A DNA stretch of 64,000 bases from CAVSUR01 sp963846005. Lineage in GTDB: Bacteria > Actinomycetota > Actinomycetes > Streptosporangiales > Streptosporangiaceae. The notes under the pieces were generated by a model. The model did no database searches. It was given only the letters and a program-made list of their open reading frames with translations, and was not told the origin of the DNA. The DNA lies in assembly GCA_963846005.1 (NCBI GenBank), contig CAWJUH010000002.1, positions 124,001-188,000 of the forward strand. Reading direction: 5' to 3'. The translations under genes and the position numbers were made by a program. Shown in pieces: positions 33,888 to 42,386 of this stretch; the stretch's first letter is position 1; every line of letters starts with the position of its first letter.

Positions 33888-33905
33888 GGTTAAGTAAAGG
33901 TAAAC
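33888..33905. promoter_or_regulatory. Possible Pho box upstream of the phosphate transporter
   Basis: GGTTAAG-TAAA-GGTAAAC: two 7-base direct repeats with an 11-base period. On the other strand they read GTTTACC and CTTAACC, close to the GTTCACC units of actinobacterial PhoP sites. They lie 73 bases before the PiT gene and are unusually AT-rich for the window. Binding is inferred. Confidence 0.45.
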
Positions 33906-33977
33906 ATCTGCCGACGGCTCATCGGACAACCGGGCGGCCCGCTTCCCGCCGGGCCGCCCGGCCGCGACGCTAGAGCC

Positions 33978-35136
33978 GTGGGTAACACATTTGTGCTAGT
34001 CCTGGTGGTCATCGTCGCATTGTCCTTCGATTTCACCAATGGCTTCCACGACACCGCGAACGCCATGGCCACGTCGATCGCGACCAGGGCGCTGGGCCCC
34101 AGGACCGCCGTCGGCTTGTCCGCCGTGCTGAACCTGGCAGGCGCGTTCCTGTCGCTGAGCGTCGCCGCGACAATCGCCAGCGGGCTGGTCGACACCGGCG
34201 TGGTCACCCTGACCGTGGTCGCGGCCGGGCTGCGCCGGCGGCATCATCTGGAATCTGCTGACCTGGCTGTTCGGCATCCCGTCCAGTTCCTCGCACGCGC
34301 TGATCGGCGGCGTGATCGGCGCGACGATCGCCGCGGCGGGCGGGCACGCGGTCCAGTGGCACAACTTGTTCGCCAAGGTGATCATCCCGGCCGGCCTCTC
34401 GCCGGTCATCGCCGCCCTGGTCGCGGCGACCGGCACCTGGCTGATGTACCGGATCAGCCAGCGGATGGCTGAGGGCCCGCGCAACCGCGGCTTCCGCATC
34501 GGCCAGATCGGCTCGGCCTCGATGGTCTCGCTGGCGCACGGCACCAACGACGCGCAGAAGACCATGGGCGTGATCACCCTGGCGCTGATCGTGAACCACA
34601 ACGTGCCGGCCAACGCCAGCGCGCCGTTCTGGGTGATCTTGTCGTGCGGCCTGGCCATCGCGCTCGGCACCTACATCGGCGGCTGGCGGGTGATCCGCAC
34701 CCTCGGCAAGGGCCTGGTCGAGATCGAGGCGCCGCAGGGCATGGCGGCCGAGTCCTCCTCGGCCGCGGTCATCCTGCTGTCGGCCCACTTCGGCTACTCG
34801 CTGTCCACCACGCACGTCGCGACCGGGTCGATCATCGGGACCGGGGTCGGCAAGAAGGGCGCCGAGGTGCGGTGGAACGTGGCCGGCCGGATGGCCACCG
34901 CCTGGCTGTTCACGCTGCCGGCCGCGGCGGTGGCCGGCGCGGGCGCCTACGCGCTCGCGAACGCCATCAGCGGCAGCCCGGGCGTGATCGTGATCCTCAT
35001 CGTGCTGGCCGCGCTGGCCGGGCTGATCTACCTGCGGTCGCGCGGCACCCGGGTCGGCCACGACAACGTCAACGCGGAGTGGACCGGCAGCGTGGTCCCG
35101 CCCGAGCCCGCGGCTCCCGCACCCGCCGCGGCCTGA
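33978..35136 (+). pseudogene. pit: PiT-family inorganic phosphate transporter, frameshifted
   Basis: Restored protein of about 385 residues with roughly ten membrane helices. The first frame gives the PiT signature FDFTNGFHDTANAMATSIAT and runs to VVAAGL; then an extra base near 34232 shifts to the frame encoding AGGIIWNLLTWLFGIPSSSS and HALIGGVIGATIAAAGG, followed by SLAHGTNDAQKTMGVI, the second PiT repeat. Everything else is conserved, so this may be a working gene with a consensus error in TGCGCCGGCGG rather than a true pseudogene. Starts at GTG. Low-affinity phosphate:cation symport is the family role. Confidence 0.85.
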
Positions 35137-35175
35137 GCCCGCCGCTAGCCTGGCACCGAACGGAGGAGAACGGTT

Positions 35176-35466
35176 ATGGCAGCACCGACGCCGCCCGCGC
35201 CCTGGGTGGACTGGACCGCGCTGTGGCAGATCCTGGTGGTCGGCCTGCTGGCCGGCGCGGGCCTGCCCGCCCTGTTCGCGCTCGGCATCCGCAGCCTGGG
35301 CCTGCCGGGCGGCCGCCGGGCACAGGCCGCCGGGGCCGATTCCGACGCCGTCGTCGGCGGCAGCGTGGCCGGCCTGGTCGTCGCCGGGTTCTGCTTCCTG
35401 GTCGTGCTGGCCGCCATCGTCTGGGCCATCTACGCCATCTACCAGTCCGGACACCCCAGCAAGTAA
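35176..35466 (+). CDS. Small two-helix membrane protein
   Basis: 96 residues with two membrane helices (LWQILVVGLLAGAGLPALFAL and VAGLVVAGFCFLVVLAAIVWAIYAI) joined by a Gly/Arg/Asp loop. GGAGGAG is 6-7 bases before the ATG. It follows the phosphate transporter by 40 bases, and a transporter-accessory role is possible but only by position. Small proteins of this type often follow pit in actinomycetes. Confidence 0.75.
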   Translation: MAAPTPPAPWVDWTALWQILVVGLLAGAGLPALFALGIRSLGLPGGRRAQAAGADSDAVVGGSVAGLVVAGFCFLVVLAAIVWAIYAIYQSGHPSK

Positions 35467-35502
35467 CCGTCAGCGAGCCGCGCACCGAGAGGCTGTGAAT
35501 CC

Positions 35503-35811
35503 ATGGCTTTGACCGAAGTGCTGAGGTCGGTCGTCGGCTGGCTGCGGGCCGGCTATCCCGACGGCGTGCCCGAGGTTGACTACGTTCCGCTGTTCGCCTT
35601 GCTGGCCAGCCAGCTTACCGACGCCGATATCCAGGCCGTCGCTGACGAGCTGGCCAGTTCCGGCGACCCGGGATCTGCCGACGCCATCCATAAGGCCCTC
35701 ACGGCCGCCACCGACGGCAAGCCGCTCGAGGTCGACGTGGCCAGGGTGCGGGCCCGGCTGGCGGCCGGCGGCTGGCCGCTGGCCGCTCCCGGCTCAGCCG
35801 GCCCGGGTTAA
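35503..35811 (+). CDS. DUF3349-family protein
   Basis: 102 residues, soluble, helical. GWLRAGYPDGVPEVDYVPLF followed by LASQLTDADIQAVADELA matches the DUF3349 family, otherwise best known from mycobacteria, of unknown function. Ribosome site GAGAGG before the ATG. Probably in the same transcript as the phosphate transporter and the small membrane protein. A direct repeat CCGCCCGGTCCGGCCTGTG follows the gene twice. Confidence 0.85.
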   Translation: MALTEVLRSVVGWLRAGYPDGVPEVDYVPLFALLASQLTDADIQAVADELASSGDPGSADAIHKALTAATDGKPLEVDVARVRARLAAGGWPLAAPGSAGPG

Positions 35812-35946
35812 CGACGCCCGCGAGCGGGCCGCCCGGTCCGGCCTGTGCCGCCCGGTCCGGCCTGTGCCGGCCGGGGGCGGTCCGGGTACTGTCAGTAGCA
35901 CGACCCGCAGGCAGGAAGGACCCGGCGGCAGCCCGGAACCCCGTAC

Positions 35947-37104
35947 ATGACCTCGCATTCGCTCATCATCGCGATCTACACCACCGCAGCCGCCGTGGTC
36001 TTCCTGGTCCTCGCGGTGATGGCGGTGAAGGGGCTCGTGGCCGCGGATAAGGCCCTGCCGCAGGAAGCCGGCCCGGTGCCGCGGCGCCCCCGGCTGCGTT
36101 CCGGCCTGGCGCCCGGGCGACACGGGACGCCGCCGCGGGCGGCCGCGAACGGGCCGCGCTCCAGACGGCCGGGCCGCCGCAAGGAGTCGCCGGATTCGCC
36201 GCTGCCGGCCGACGCCACCGTCTCGTTCGCCGACGAGCGCCGGGCCGCGGGCATCGACGAGATCTTCGCCGCCCTGGACCGGGACCTGGTCGGGCTGTTC
36301 CCGGTGAAGCAGAAGATCAGGGAGGTCGCCTCGCTGCTGCTGGTCGACCGCAGCCGGGTCCGGTTCGGGCTCACCGCGCCGCGGCCCAACCTGCACATGT
36401 GCTTCACCGGGCCGCCTGGCACCGGGAAGACGACCGTCGCCCTGCAGATGGCCGAGCTGTTGCACCGGCTGGGCTACCTGGAGGAAGGCCAGCTGGTGCA
36501 CGCCATGCGCGACGACCTGGTGGGCGAGTACATCGGGCAGACCGCGCCGAAGACCAAGCGGGTGCTGGACAAGGCGATGGGCGGCCTGCTGTTCATCGAC
36601 GAGGCGTACTACCTGTACCGGGAGCGCGACTCCAAGGACTACGGGCAGGAGACGATCGACATCCTGCTGCAGGTGATGGAGAACGAACGGGACAAGCTCG
36701 TCGTGGTCCTGGCCGGGTACAAGGACCGGATGGACACCTTCTTCGAGTCCAATCCCGGGATGAGGTCGCGGATCGCCCACCACCTCGACTTCGCCCCCTA
36801 CCACTCGGGCGAGCTGGTGGACATCGGCCGGCTCATGCTGCGGCAGTCCAACTACTACCTGTCGGCCGATGCGGAGCGGCTGTTCCGCGAGATCATGTCC
36901 GGCCAGATAGGCCGGTCGGGCTTCGCCAACGCCCGCAGCGTGCGCAACGCGCTGGAGTATGCCCGCCTGCAGCACGCCCTCCGGCTGGCCGACGAGTCGG
37001 ACCGGCACTGGGGCCGCGACGACCTGATGCGGCTGGAGCCGGACGACGTGCTGGCCGCGGCGGCGGCCCTGGAAGCAGCCGCCGCGCCCGACCTGCCCGG
37101 CTGA
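35947..37104 (+). CDS. Membrane-tethered CbbX/CbxX-like AAA+ ATPase
   Basis: 385 residues. Residues 5-29 form a membrane helix, 35-85 a basic Pro/Arg linker, and the rest is an AAA+ domain: Walker A GPPGTGKT (about 155-162), DDLVGEYIGQTAPKTK pore/helix region, Walker B LLFIDEAYYLY, sensor region VVVLAGYKDRMDTF, and arginine-finger and lid NPGMRSRIAHHLDF, FANARSVRN. The core is that of CbbX, the red-type Rubisco activase, but no Rubisco or Calvin gene is near and true CbbX has no membrane helix. ESX EccA-type proteins are related. Role unknown. Confidence 0.85.
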   Translation: MTSHSLIIAIYTTAAAVVFLVLAVMAVKGLVAADKALPQEAGPVPRRPRLRSGLAPGRHGTPPRAAANGPRSRRPGRRKESPDSPLPADATVSFADERRAAGIDEIFAALDRDLVGLFPVKQKIREVASLLLVDRSRVRFGLTAPRPNLHMCFTGPPGTGKTTVALQMAELLHRLGYLEEGQLVHAMRDDLVGEYIGQTAPKTKRVLDKAMGGLLFIDEAYYLYRERDSKDYGQETIDILLQVMENERDKLVVVLAGYKDRMDTFFESNPGMRSRIAHHLDFAPYHSGELVDIGRLMLRQSNYYLSADAERLFREIMSGQIGRSGFANARSVRNALEYARLQHALRLADESDRHWGRDDLMRLEPDDVLAAAAALEAAAAPDLPG

Positions 37105-37186
37105 GCCAGGCACGATCGGCGCGTGAGGCGCCGCTGACCCTGGGCGCGGTTGAGCCCGGCCGGTCCGCCGCACTGCGCAGGGCTCC

Positions 37187-38011
37187 CTAGCCGCCGTCCT
37201 GCTCGCGCGAGCACCACCAGGTCGACCGGCCGCCGACCGTGCCGTGCCGCATCTCCGCGCCGCAGCGCGGGCACCGGCCGCCGGGCCGGCGCGCGGCGAT
37301 GACCTCGCCGGTGTGCACGCCGCCATGGGCGATGGCGGAGGCCAGCGCTGCCTCCAGCGCCCGGTACAGCCGGCCGGCGTCGCGGCCGGTCAGCGTGCTG
37401 ACCCGGGCCGCGGGCGAGATCCTGGCCTGCCAGAGCGCCTCGTCGGCGAGCAGGTTGCCGACCCCGGAGATCTTGGACTGGTCCAGCAGCCGGGCCTTGA
37501 CCGCGATCGTGCCGGTCGTGATCATGGCGCGGAACCGGTCCTGGCTGATCTGCGCGGCGTCCGGGCCGAGCGCGCCGATATCCGGGTCGAGCCGGACCCG
37601 GCCGAGCCGCCGCTTGTCGAACAGCACCAGCCGGCCGCCGTCGGCGAACTCCAGCGTGAAGCGGTTCCAGGCCGCCTTCGCCGTCGCGGCCCGGCGCTGC
37701 CAGGGATCGCCGCCCTCGGCCGCCGCCCCGTCCGGTCCCGTGATGATGATGCGCCCGCCCATCCCGAGGTGGATGCCGAGGTCGGGACCGGGCGGGCCGG
37801 TGCCGCCGGGGCCTGAGGTCTCGCACCACATGCTCTTGCCCCGGCGCCGGGCCGCGGTCAGCTCCCGGCCCGTCAGGGCATCGCGCAGCTGGCCGGGGGT
37901 GTGCGGCCGGCACACGAAGGCGTCGGCGTCGTCCACCGCCGCGATCCGGCGGTGCAGGGCGTGCCCGGCGATGACCCGGCGGGCGGTCTCGACCTCGGGG
38001 AGTTCTGGCAC
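37187..38011 (-). CDS. Fpg/Nei-family DNA glycosylase
   Basis: 274 residues; base-excision repair of oxidised bases. The N-terminal PELPEVE (catalytic Pro after Met removal, and Glu) is present, as are the beta-clamp Lys region RRRGKSMW, the helix-two-turn-helix SKISGVGNLLADEALW, and the zinc finger CPRCG to WWCSRE. Start GTG. Overlaps nothing; it converges on the AAA gene with an 82-base gap. Confidence 0.92.
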   Translation of the reverse strand: MPELPEVETARRVIAGHALHRRIAAVDDADAFVCRPHTPGQLRDALTGRELTAARRRGKSMWCETSGPGGTGPPGPDLGIHLGMGGRIIITGPDGAAAEGGDPWQRRAATAKAAWNRFTLEFADGGRLVLFDKRRLGRVRLDPDIGALGPDAAQISQDRFRAMITTGTIAVKARLLDQSKISGVGNLLADEALWQARISPAARVSTLTGRDAGRLYRALEAALASAIAHGGVHTGEVIAARRPGGRCPRCGAEMRHGTVGGRSTWWCSREQDGG

Positions 38012-38122
38012 CTCACTGTTGTACTCCGCCGTTCGGGTGCGCTGCGCCGCGACTACACCGCGGCGGCCCGGGCAGTCCTGAGCGCTGGCCGTACGGCACG
38101 TCGCGGGCGGAGGTCACCTGAG

Positions 38123-39298
38123 ATGAAGGCTGTCGTGTTCGAGGGCACCCGTCAGGTCGGGGTGCAGGACGTCGCCGACGCGGTCATCGAGCTGCCCGGC
38201 GACGCCGTCGTCCGGGTCAGCTCCAGCGCCATCTGCGGGACCGACCTGCACATGTATGACGGGCGCACCGGCGCCGAGCCGGGGCTGGTACTCGGGCACG
38301 AGCCGCTCGGCGTAGTCGAGCAGGCCGGGCCGGAGGGCAGCCTGGTGCGGCCGGGAGACCGGGTCGTGATCCCGACCCACCTGTACTGCGGGCTGTGCTA
38401 CAACTGCGCCCGCGGTTACTCCGCAGCCTGCCTGCGGGTGCGGCCGGGCGGCTTCGGCGCCGCCTACGGGTACGCCGGCCTCGGGCCCTACCGCGGCGCC
38501 CACGCCGGGCTGCTGCGGGTGCCGTTCGCCGACGCGAACTGCATCGCGCTGCCCGGCACGCCCGGCGACGACCGGGAAGACGACTTCGTACTGCTCGCCG
38601 ACGCGTTCGTCACCGGCTGGCACGCCACCGAGCTGGCCCGGGTCGGCGCGGCGGCCGGGCCGGTCGCGGTCTTCGGGGCCGGCGCGGTCGGCCTGCTCGC
38701 CGCGTACTCGTCGGTGCTGAAGGGCGCGGCCGAGGTCTACGTGGTCGACGGGGTCGATGCCCGGCTGGCCAAGGCGGCCGAGCTCGGCGTGACCCCGGTG
38801 GACTTCCGGGCCGGCGATCCGGTCGAGCAGATCCGCGAGCGGCGCCGGTCGGGCGGCCTGCCCCGGGGCGAGACCGGGATGGACGGCGTGCAGCACGCCA
38901 TCGACGCGGTCGGTTTCCAGGCCAGGGACCGGGCCGACCCGCGGCACGAGCGGCCCGATCAGGTCATCGCCGACCTGGCCCGGCTAGTCAACCCCACCGG
39001 TCACATCGGGATCGCCGGGGTCTACGCCGAGCAGGACTCCAGCCCTGCCCCGGGCGGTTCGCCCGACGGCGCGCTGCGGGTGCCGTGGGCGGCGCTGTTC
39101 ACCAAGGGCATCTCGGTCGGGTTCGGCCGCACCCACGACCGCCGCTACACCGTGATGCTGCGCGACCTGGTGGCGGCCGGGCGGGCCAGGCCCGGGGTTA
39201 TCGTGACCCACCACGGCGGCCTGGCTGATGCCCCGCGGCTGATGCGCGCCTTCGACGAGCGGGCCGATGGCGTGGTGAAGGCGGTACTGCGCCCGTGA
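38123..39298 (+). CDS. Zinc-dependent alcohol dehydrogenase, glutathione-independent formaldehyde dehydrogenase type
   Basis: 391 residues. Catalytic zinc ligands in SAICGTDLHMYDGR and LGHEPLG, structural zinc Cys in YCGLCYNCARGYSAAC, and the FdhA-type insertion GFGAAYGYAGLGPYRGAHA; VAVFGAGAVGLLAAYS binds NAD. Such enzymes carry tightly bound NAD and dismutate formaldehyde or act on other aldehydes. GGAGGT is 8 bases before the ATG. Together with mscR it suggests two routes for formaldehyde. Confidence 0.88.
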   Translation: MKAVVFEGTRQVGVQDVADAVIELPGDAVVRVSSSAICGTDLHMYDGRTGAEPGLVLGHEPLGVVEQAGPEGSLVRPGDRVVIPTHLYCGLCYNCARGYSAACLRVRPGGFGAAYGYAGLGPYRGAHAGLLRVPFADANCIALPGTPGDDREDDFVLLADAFVTGWHATELARVGAAAGPVAVFGAGAVGLLAAYSSVLKGAAEVYVVDGVDARLAKAAELGVTPVDFRAGDPVEQIRERRRSGGLPRGETGMDGVQHAIDAVGFQARDRADPRHERPDQVIADLARLVNPTGHIGIAGVYAEQDSSPAPGGSPDGALRVPWAALFTKGISVGFGRTHDRRYTVMLRDLVAAGRARPGVIVTHHGGLADAPRLMRAFDERADGVVKAVLRP

Positions 39299-39360
39299 CC
39301 AGGCCCGGGACGTGCCGGGGCCGGGCCCGGGCCGCTCCCGGGACGGGGCCGGGCAGCGCT

Positions 39361-39403
39361 GCGGGCGGCGGCCGTGACCCGTCCGGGTCAGGCCGCCGCC
39401 CGC
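39361..39403. terminator. Strong hairpin between convergent genes
   Basis: GCGGGCGGCGGCCGTGACCC and GGGTCAGGCCGCCGCCCGC pair with a single bulge around a 4-base loop. It lies between the ends of the dehydrogenase and LysM genes, consistent with a bidirectional terminator. Confidence 0.65.
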
Positions 39404-39450
39404 AGGCAGCTCGCGGCAGGCGCACTGGTTAACCGGGCGCCGCCGCTGGC

Positions 39451-40059
39451 TCAGCAACCGTCGTAAGGAGCCCAGGCGGAGGTCCCGCTGCTCGCGACGG
39501 TGTGGCTGAACACCTGGTTCTGCTCGGAGACCGAGGCGCTGCCGAAGCTGCCCGGGCTGCCGCCGTTGGCCACCCAGGTCGAGTAGCTGAACTGGTACAG
39601 GCCGTAGTGGCCGGACGAGTTCATGACCTGGGAGTTACCGCCGCTCTCGGAGTTGATCACGCACTGCTGGAACGACCCCGAGGGGGCGGAGTAACTGGCG
39701 GAGGCGGTCGCCGCGGGAGCGGAGGCGGCCGGCTGCTGGTAGCTGGTGCTGGCCGCCGGCGCGGCCGTGGCCGCCGGGGCGGGCGCCGCGACCGGAGCCT
39801 TCGGCGGGGTGTACCTGGCGGCCAGCCGCACGGCCGCGGCCGCGGACGGGACCTTCAGGTGCTCCCCGATCCGGAGCACGTCCGGGTCGGCGCCGATCTT
39901 GCCCTTGTTGGCCTCATACAAGCCCGGCCACTGAATGTGGTACCGGCCGGCGATCGCGCTGAGCGTGTCGCCGCTGCGCACCGTGACGTGGTGCGCCGGG
40001 GGCTTGGCGGCTGCTTCGCGGTGCTCGACCGCGGTGAGCATGGCTGCCGCGTGAATCAT
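39451..40059 (-). CDS. LysM-domain protein with transglycosylase-like (Rpf-type) C terminus
   Basis: 202 residues. LysM domain VTVRSGDTLSAIAGRYHIQW (about 26-75) binds peptidoglycan; an Ala/Pro linker leads to CVINSESGGNSQVMNSSGHYGLYQFSYSTW, the lysozyme-like fold of resuscitation-promoting factor/transglycosylase-like proteins with Glu in ESGG. No hydrophobic signal peptide can be seen at the N terminus, which is odd for a wall enzyme. The ATG of MIHAAAML is chosen because GAGAGGA lies 6 bases upstream; a start 15 codons earlier is possible. Confidence 0.85.
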   Translation of the reverse strand: MIHAAAMLTAVEHREAAAKPPAHHVTVRSGDTLSAIAGRYHIQWPGLYEANKGKIGADPDVLRIGEHLKVPSAAAAVRLAARYTPPKAPVAAPAPAATAAPAASTSYQQPAASAPAATASASYSAPSGSFQQCVINSESGGNSQVMNSSGHYGLYQFSYSTWVANGGSPGSFGSASVSEQNQVFSHTVASSGTSAWAPYDGC

Positions 40060-40476
40060 GAACGTCCTCTCGTGATCGAGGGCATGATCCGCTGGGGTCA
40101 TCACGCGGCGCAGCCGGGGTTAGGGGTCTGCCATCTGCCCTCTTTTCGCTGGGGTCGGGAGGACACTATCGAGGGATGTCCGTAACCTCAAAATTCTGCG
40201 GCCGAAAACCGGCCGGCCTGGAGGGTGCCGTGGGTGCCAGCTACTCACAGTTTTCGCTGGTCAAGCGGTATACGACCATATGTGACCTAAGTGACAGAAA
40301 ATTTCCTGCCGCTGGCCGCTTTAACGGGCCTCATTGTCGCGGTTTCGGGCTCCCGGGGATGCCCTCCAGTGCGGGTCCGGAAAGTGGCAGCACACCCCTG
40401 GGCGCACTCGCTCACCGGGGTTCATCCCGGCCTGACGGCGGCACCCGGCGCCACCCGGCGGGTAGGCGCGCCGCGG
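40060..40476 (-). other. Long leader region of the LysM gene
   Basis: 417 bases without a gene. On the minus strand it contains GGCACCCACGGCACCCTCC, a hairpin CCGGCCGGTTTTCGGCCG, and near the gene CCCCTAACCCCGGCTGCGC. GACCCCAGCG occurs twice. The composition is lower in GC than the neighbours. Wall-hydrolase genes of this type in actinomycetes often have c-di-AMP (ydaO) riboswitches; the partial resemblance here is not enough to call one. Confidence 0.4.
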
Positions 40477-41400
40477 CTAGCCGAGACCGTCGCGGTCGGC
40501 CCACTCCAGCAGCGTGTCCAGCGCATGCGCCCGGTCGTCGATGCCGGCGTGCAGGTCGCCGAGCCGGGCGAACCGGGCCGGCATGGACGCGATCGTGAAG
40601 TCGGCGGGCTCGGCGTCGTCCACCTCGTCCCAGCTGACCGGCGCGGACACGGTGGCCTGCGGCACGCCGCGCACCGAGTAGGCGCTGGCGATCGTGTGGT
40701 CGCGGGCGTTCTGGTTGTAGTCGACGAACAGCTTGGCCGGATCGCGGTCCTTGCGCCACCAGGTGGTCGTCGCGTCCGCCGGGTCGCGCCGCTCCACCTC
40801 GCGCGCGAAGGCGTGCGCGGCCCGGCGCAGCTCGCCGAAGCTCCACCGCGGCTCGATCCGGACGTAGATGTGCAGGCCGTTGCCGCCGGAGGTCTTCGGC
40901 CACCCGGTGATGCCCAGCTCGGCGAGCACCTCCCGCGCGACCCTGGCGACCCGGCGCACCGCGCCGAAGTCGCACTCAGGCATCGGGTCCAGGTCGATAC
41001 GCCACTCGTCGGGCCGCTCGGTGTCGGCCCGCCGCGAGTTCCACGGGTGGAACTCGACCGTGGACATCTGCACCGCCCAGATCACGCTGGCCAGCTCGGT
41101 CACGCACAGCTCGTCGGCGTGCCGCCGGTAGCGCGGGAACTCCACCCGGACCGTCTCCAGCCACGGCGGGGCGCCGCCGGGGATCCGCTTCTGGTGCACC
41201 TTCTCGCCGGTCACGCCGGACGGGAACCGGTGCAGCATGCACGGCCGCTCGCGCAGCGCCCGCACGATCCCGTCGCCGACCGACAGGTAATAGCGGGCCA
41301 GGTCCAGCTTGGTCTCGCCGCGGGCCGGGAAGTACACCCGGTCCGGGTGGGAGATGCGCACCGTCCTGCGGCCCACCTCGAGTTCTTCCGCATCGGCCAT
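40477..41400 (-). CDS. LigD-type DNA polymerase/primase domain protein (PolDom)
   Basis: 307 residues, an archaeo-eukaryotic primase-fold enzyme used in bacterial end joining and repair. Catalytic Asp pair is in WRIDLDPMPE, the third acidic residue in KLFVDYNQNARDHT, and the conserved His in NGLHIYVR; WPKTSGG and the N-terminal ISHPDRVYFP are typical of the LigD polymerase family. It is stand-alone: no ligase, phosphoesterase or Ku gene is nearby. The ATG (MADAEEL) is preferred over a TTG three codons earlier. A second paralogue lies at 46.1 kb. Confidence 0.92.
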   Translation of the reverse strand: MADAEELEVGRRTVRISHPDRVYFPARGETKLDLARYYLSVGDGIVRALRERPCMLHRFPSGVTGEKVHQKRIPGGAPPWLETVRVEFPRYRRHADELCVTELASVIWAVQMSTVEFHPWNSRRADTERPDEWRIDLDPMPECDFGAVRRVARVAREVLAELGITGWPKTSGGNGLHIYVRIEPRWSFGELRRAAHAFAREVERRDPADATTTWWRKDRDPAKLFVDYNQNARDHTIASAYSVRGVPQATVSAPVSWDEVDDAEPADFTIASMPARFARLGDLHAGIDDRAHALDTLLEWADRDGLG

Positions 41401-41467
41401 GAGCAGCAAACTAGCGCCCAGCCCGCCCGGCCTGGCGCCCCCGTGGCCCGCGCGAGCGGGCCGCCGC

Positions 41468-41518
41468 GGGATCGTGGACGCTTTTCCGCCCTATCCGCGG
41501 AAAAGCGTCCGCGATCCC
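41468..41518. repeat. Dispersed palindrome family, copy B
   Basis: 21-base arms GGGATCGTGGACGCTTTTCCG and its complement (one G-T mismatch) around a 9-base loop. Lies in the divergent region between the polymerase-domain gene and the cyclophilin gene. Shares GATCGTGGAC and TTTTCCG with copy A. Confidence 0.8.
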
Positions 41519-41610
41519 GGGCTGACGCCAGTTGGCGGGCGCCGGCTGTACCGGCGGGCGGGGCGGTCTTAAGCTGGCGCCGCCCTGTCCTCGTCCGGAA
41601 GGCCATGATC

Positions 41611-42351
41611 ATGCGCATACGTCCTGCTCTCGCCGCCACCGCCGTCGCCCTTACCGCCGCCTTAACGGCGGGAGCGGCCTCGGCCAGCGCGTCCCCCGGC
41701 GCCGCGGCCGGCCCGGCCCGGCCGGCCGGCGCTGCGTCGGCCAGCCTGCCCGTGCTGTCCGCCCGCATCAAGGCGGACCCAGCCGGGCCCGGGTGCGGCT
41801 TCACCAAGGCCGTGCCGTTCGACCGGTACAAGGGCCTGCCCGATTTCAGCAAGAAGCGCGCCGCCAGGCCCTACCTGGCCCGCCTGGACACCACCCAGGG
41901 CGTGATCGTGTTCCGGGCCCTGACCGGCCGGGCGCCGTGCACCACGTTCTCGTTCCGGTTCCTCGCGCAGCGCAGTTACTTCACCGGCACGCACTGCCAC
42001 CGGCTCACCGTCAAGGAGATCTACGTGCTCCAGTGCGGCGACCCGACCGGCACCGGCTCCGGCGGCCCGGGCTACCGGTTCAACGACGAGAACCTGGCCG
42101 GCGCCACCTACCCGGCCGGCACCGTGGCGATGGCCAACGCCGGGCCGAACACCAACGGCAGCCAGTTCTTCTTCACCTGGAAGAACACCACGCTCGCGCC
42201 CGACTACACCCCGTTCGGCACGGTGGTCTCCGGCATGAACGTACTGCGCAAGATCGCGGCCGCCGGCGACGACAGCCAGAACGGCCCGGGCGACGGCTAC
42301 CCGCACCGGTACACCGCCTTCCGCAGCATCCAGATCGAGTTCACCGGCTGA
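41611..42351 (+). CDS. Secreted cyclophilin-type peptidyl-prolyl isomerase
   Basis: 246 residues. Signal peptide (MRIRPALAATAVALTAALTAGAASA-type), then a cyclophilin fold: FSFRFLAQRSYFTGTHCHRL, LQCGDPTGTGSGGPGYRFNDE, VAMANAGPNTNGSQFFFTW and the C-terminal TPFGTVVSGMNVLRKI. The residues NGSQFFF and GTGSGGPGY are the standard active-site motifs, so it should assist folding outside the membrane. The ATG at 41611 is set by GGAAGG 8 bases upstream; the ATG at 41605 is too close to it. Confidence 0.92.
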   Translation: MRIRPALAATAVALTAALTAGAASASASPGAAAGPARPAGAASASLPVLSARIKADPAGPGCGFTKAVPFDRYKGLPDFSKKRAARPYLARLDTTQGVIVFRALTGRAPCTTFSFRFLAQRSYFTGTHCHRLTVKEIYVLQCGDPTGTGSGGPGYRFNDENLAGATYPAGTVAMANAGPNTNGSQFFFTWKNTTLAPDYTPFGTVVSGMNVLRKIAAAGDDSQNGPGDGYPHRYTAFRSIQIEFTG

Positions 42352-42386
42352 GGTCAGCCGGCTGGCGAAGAAAGGGAGGCCCGCCG

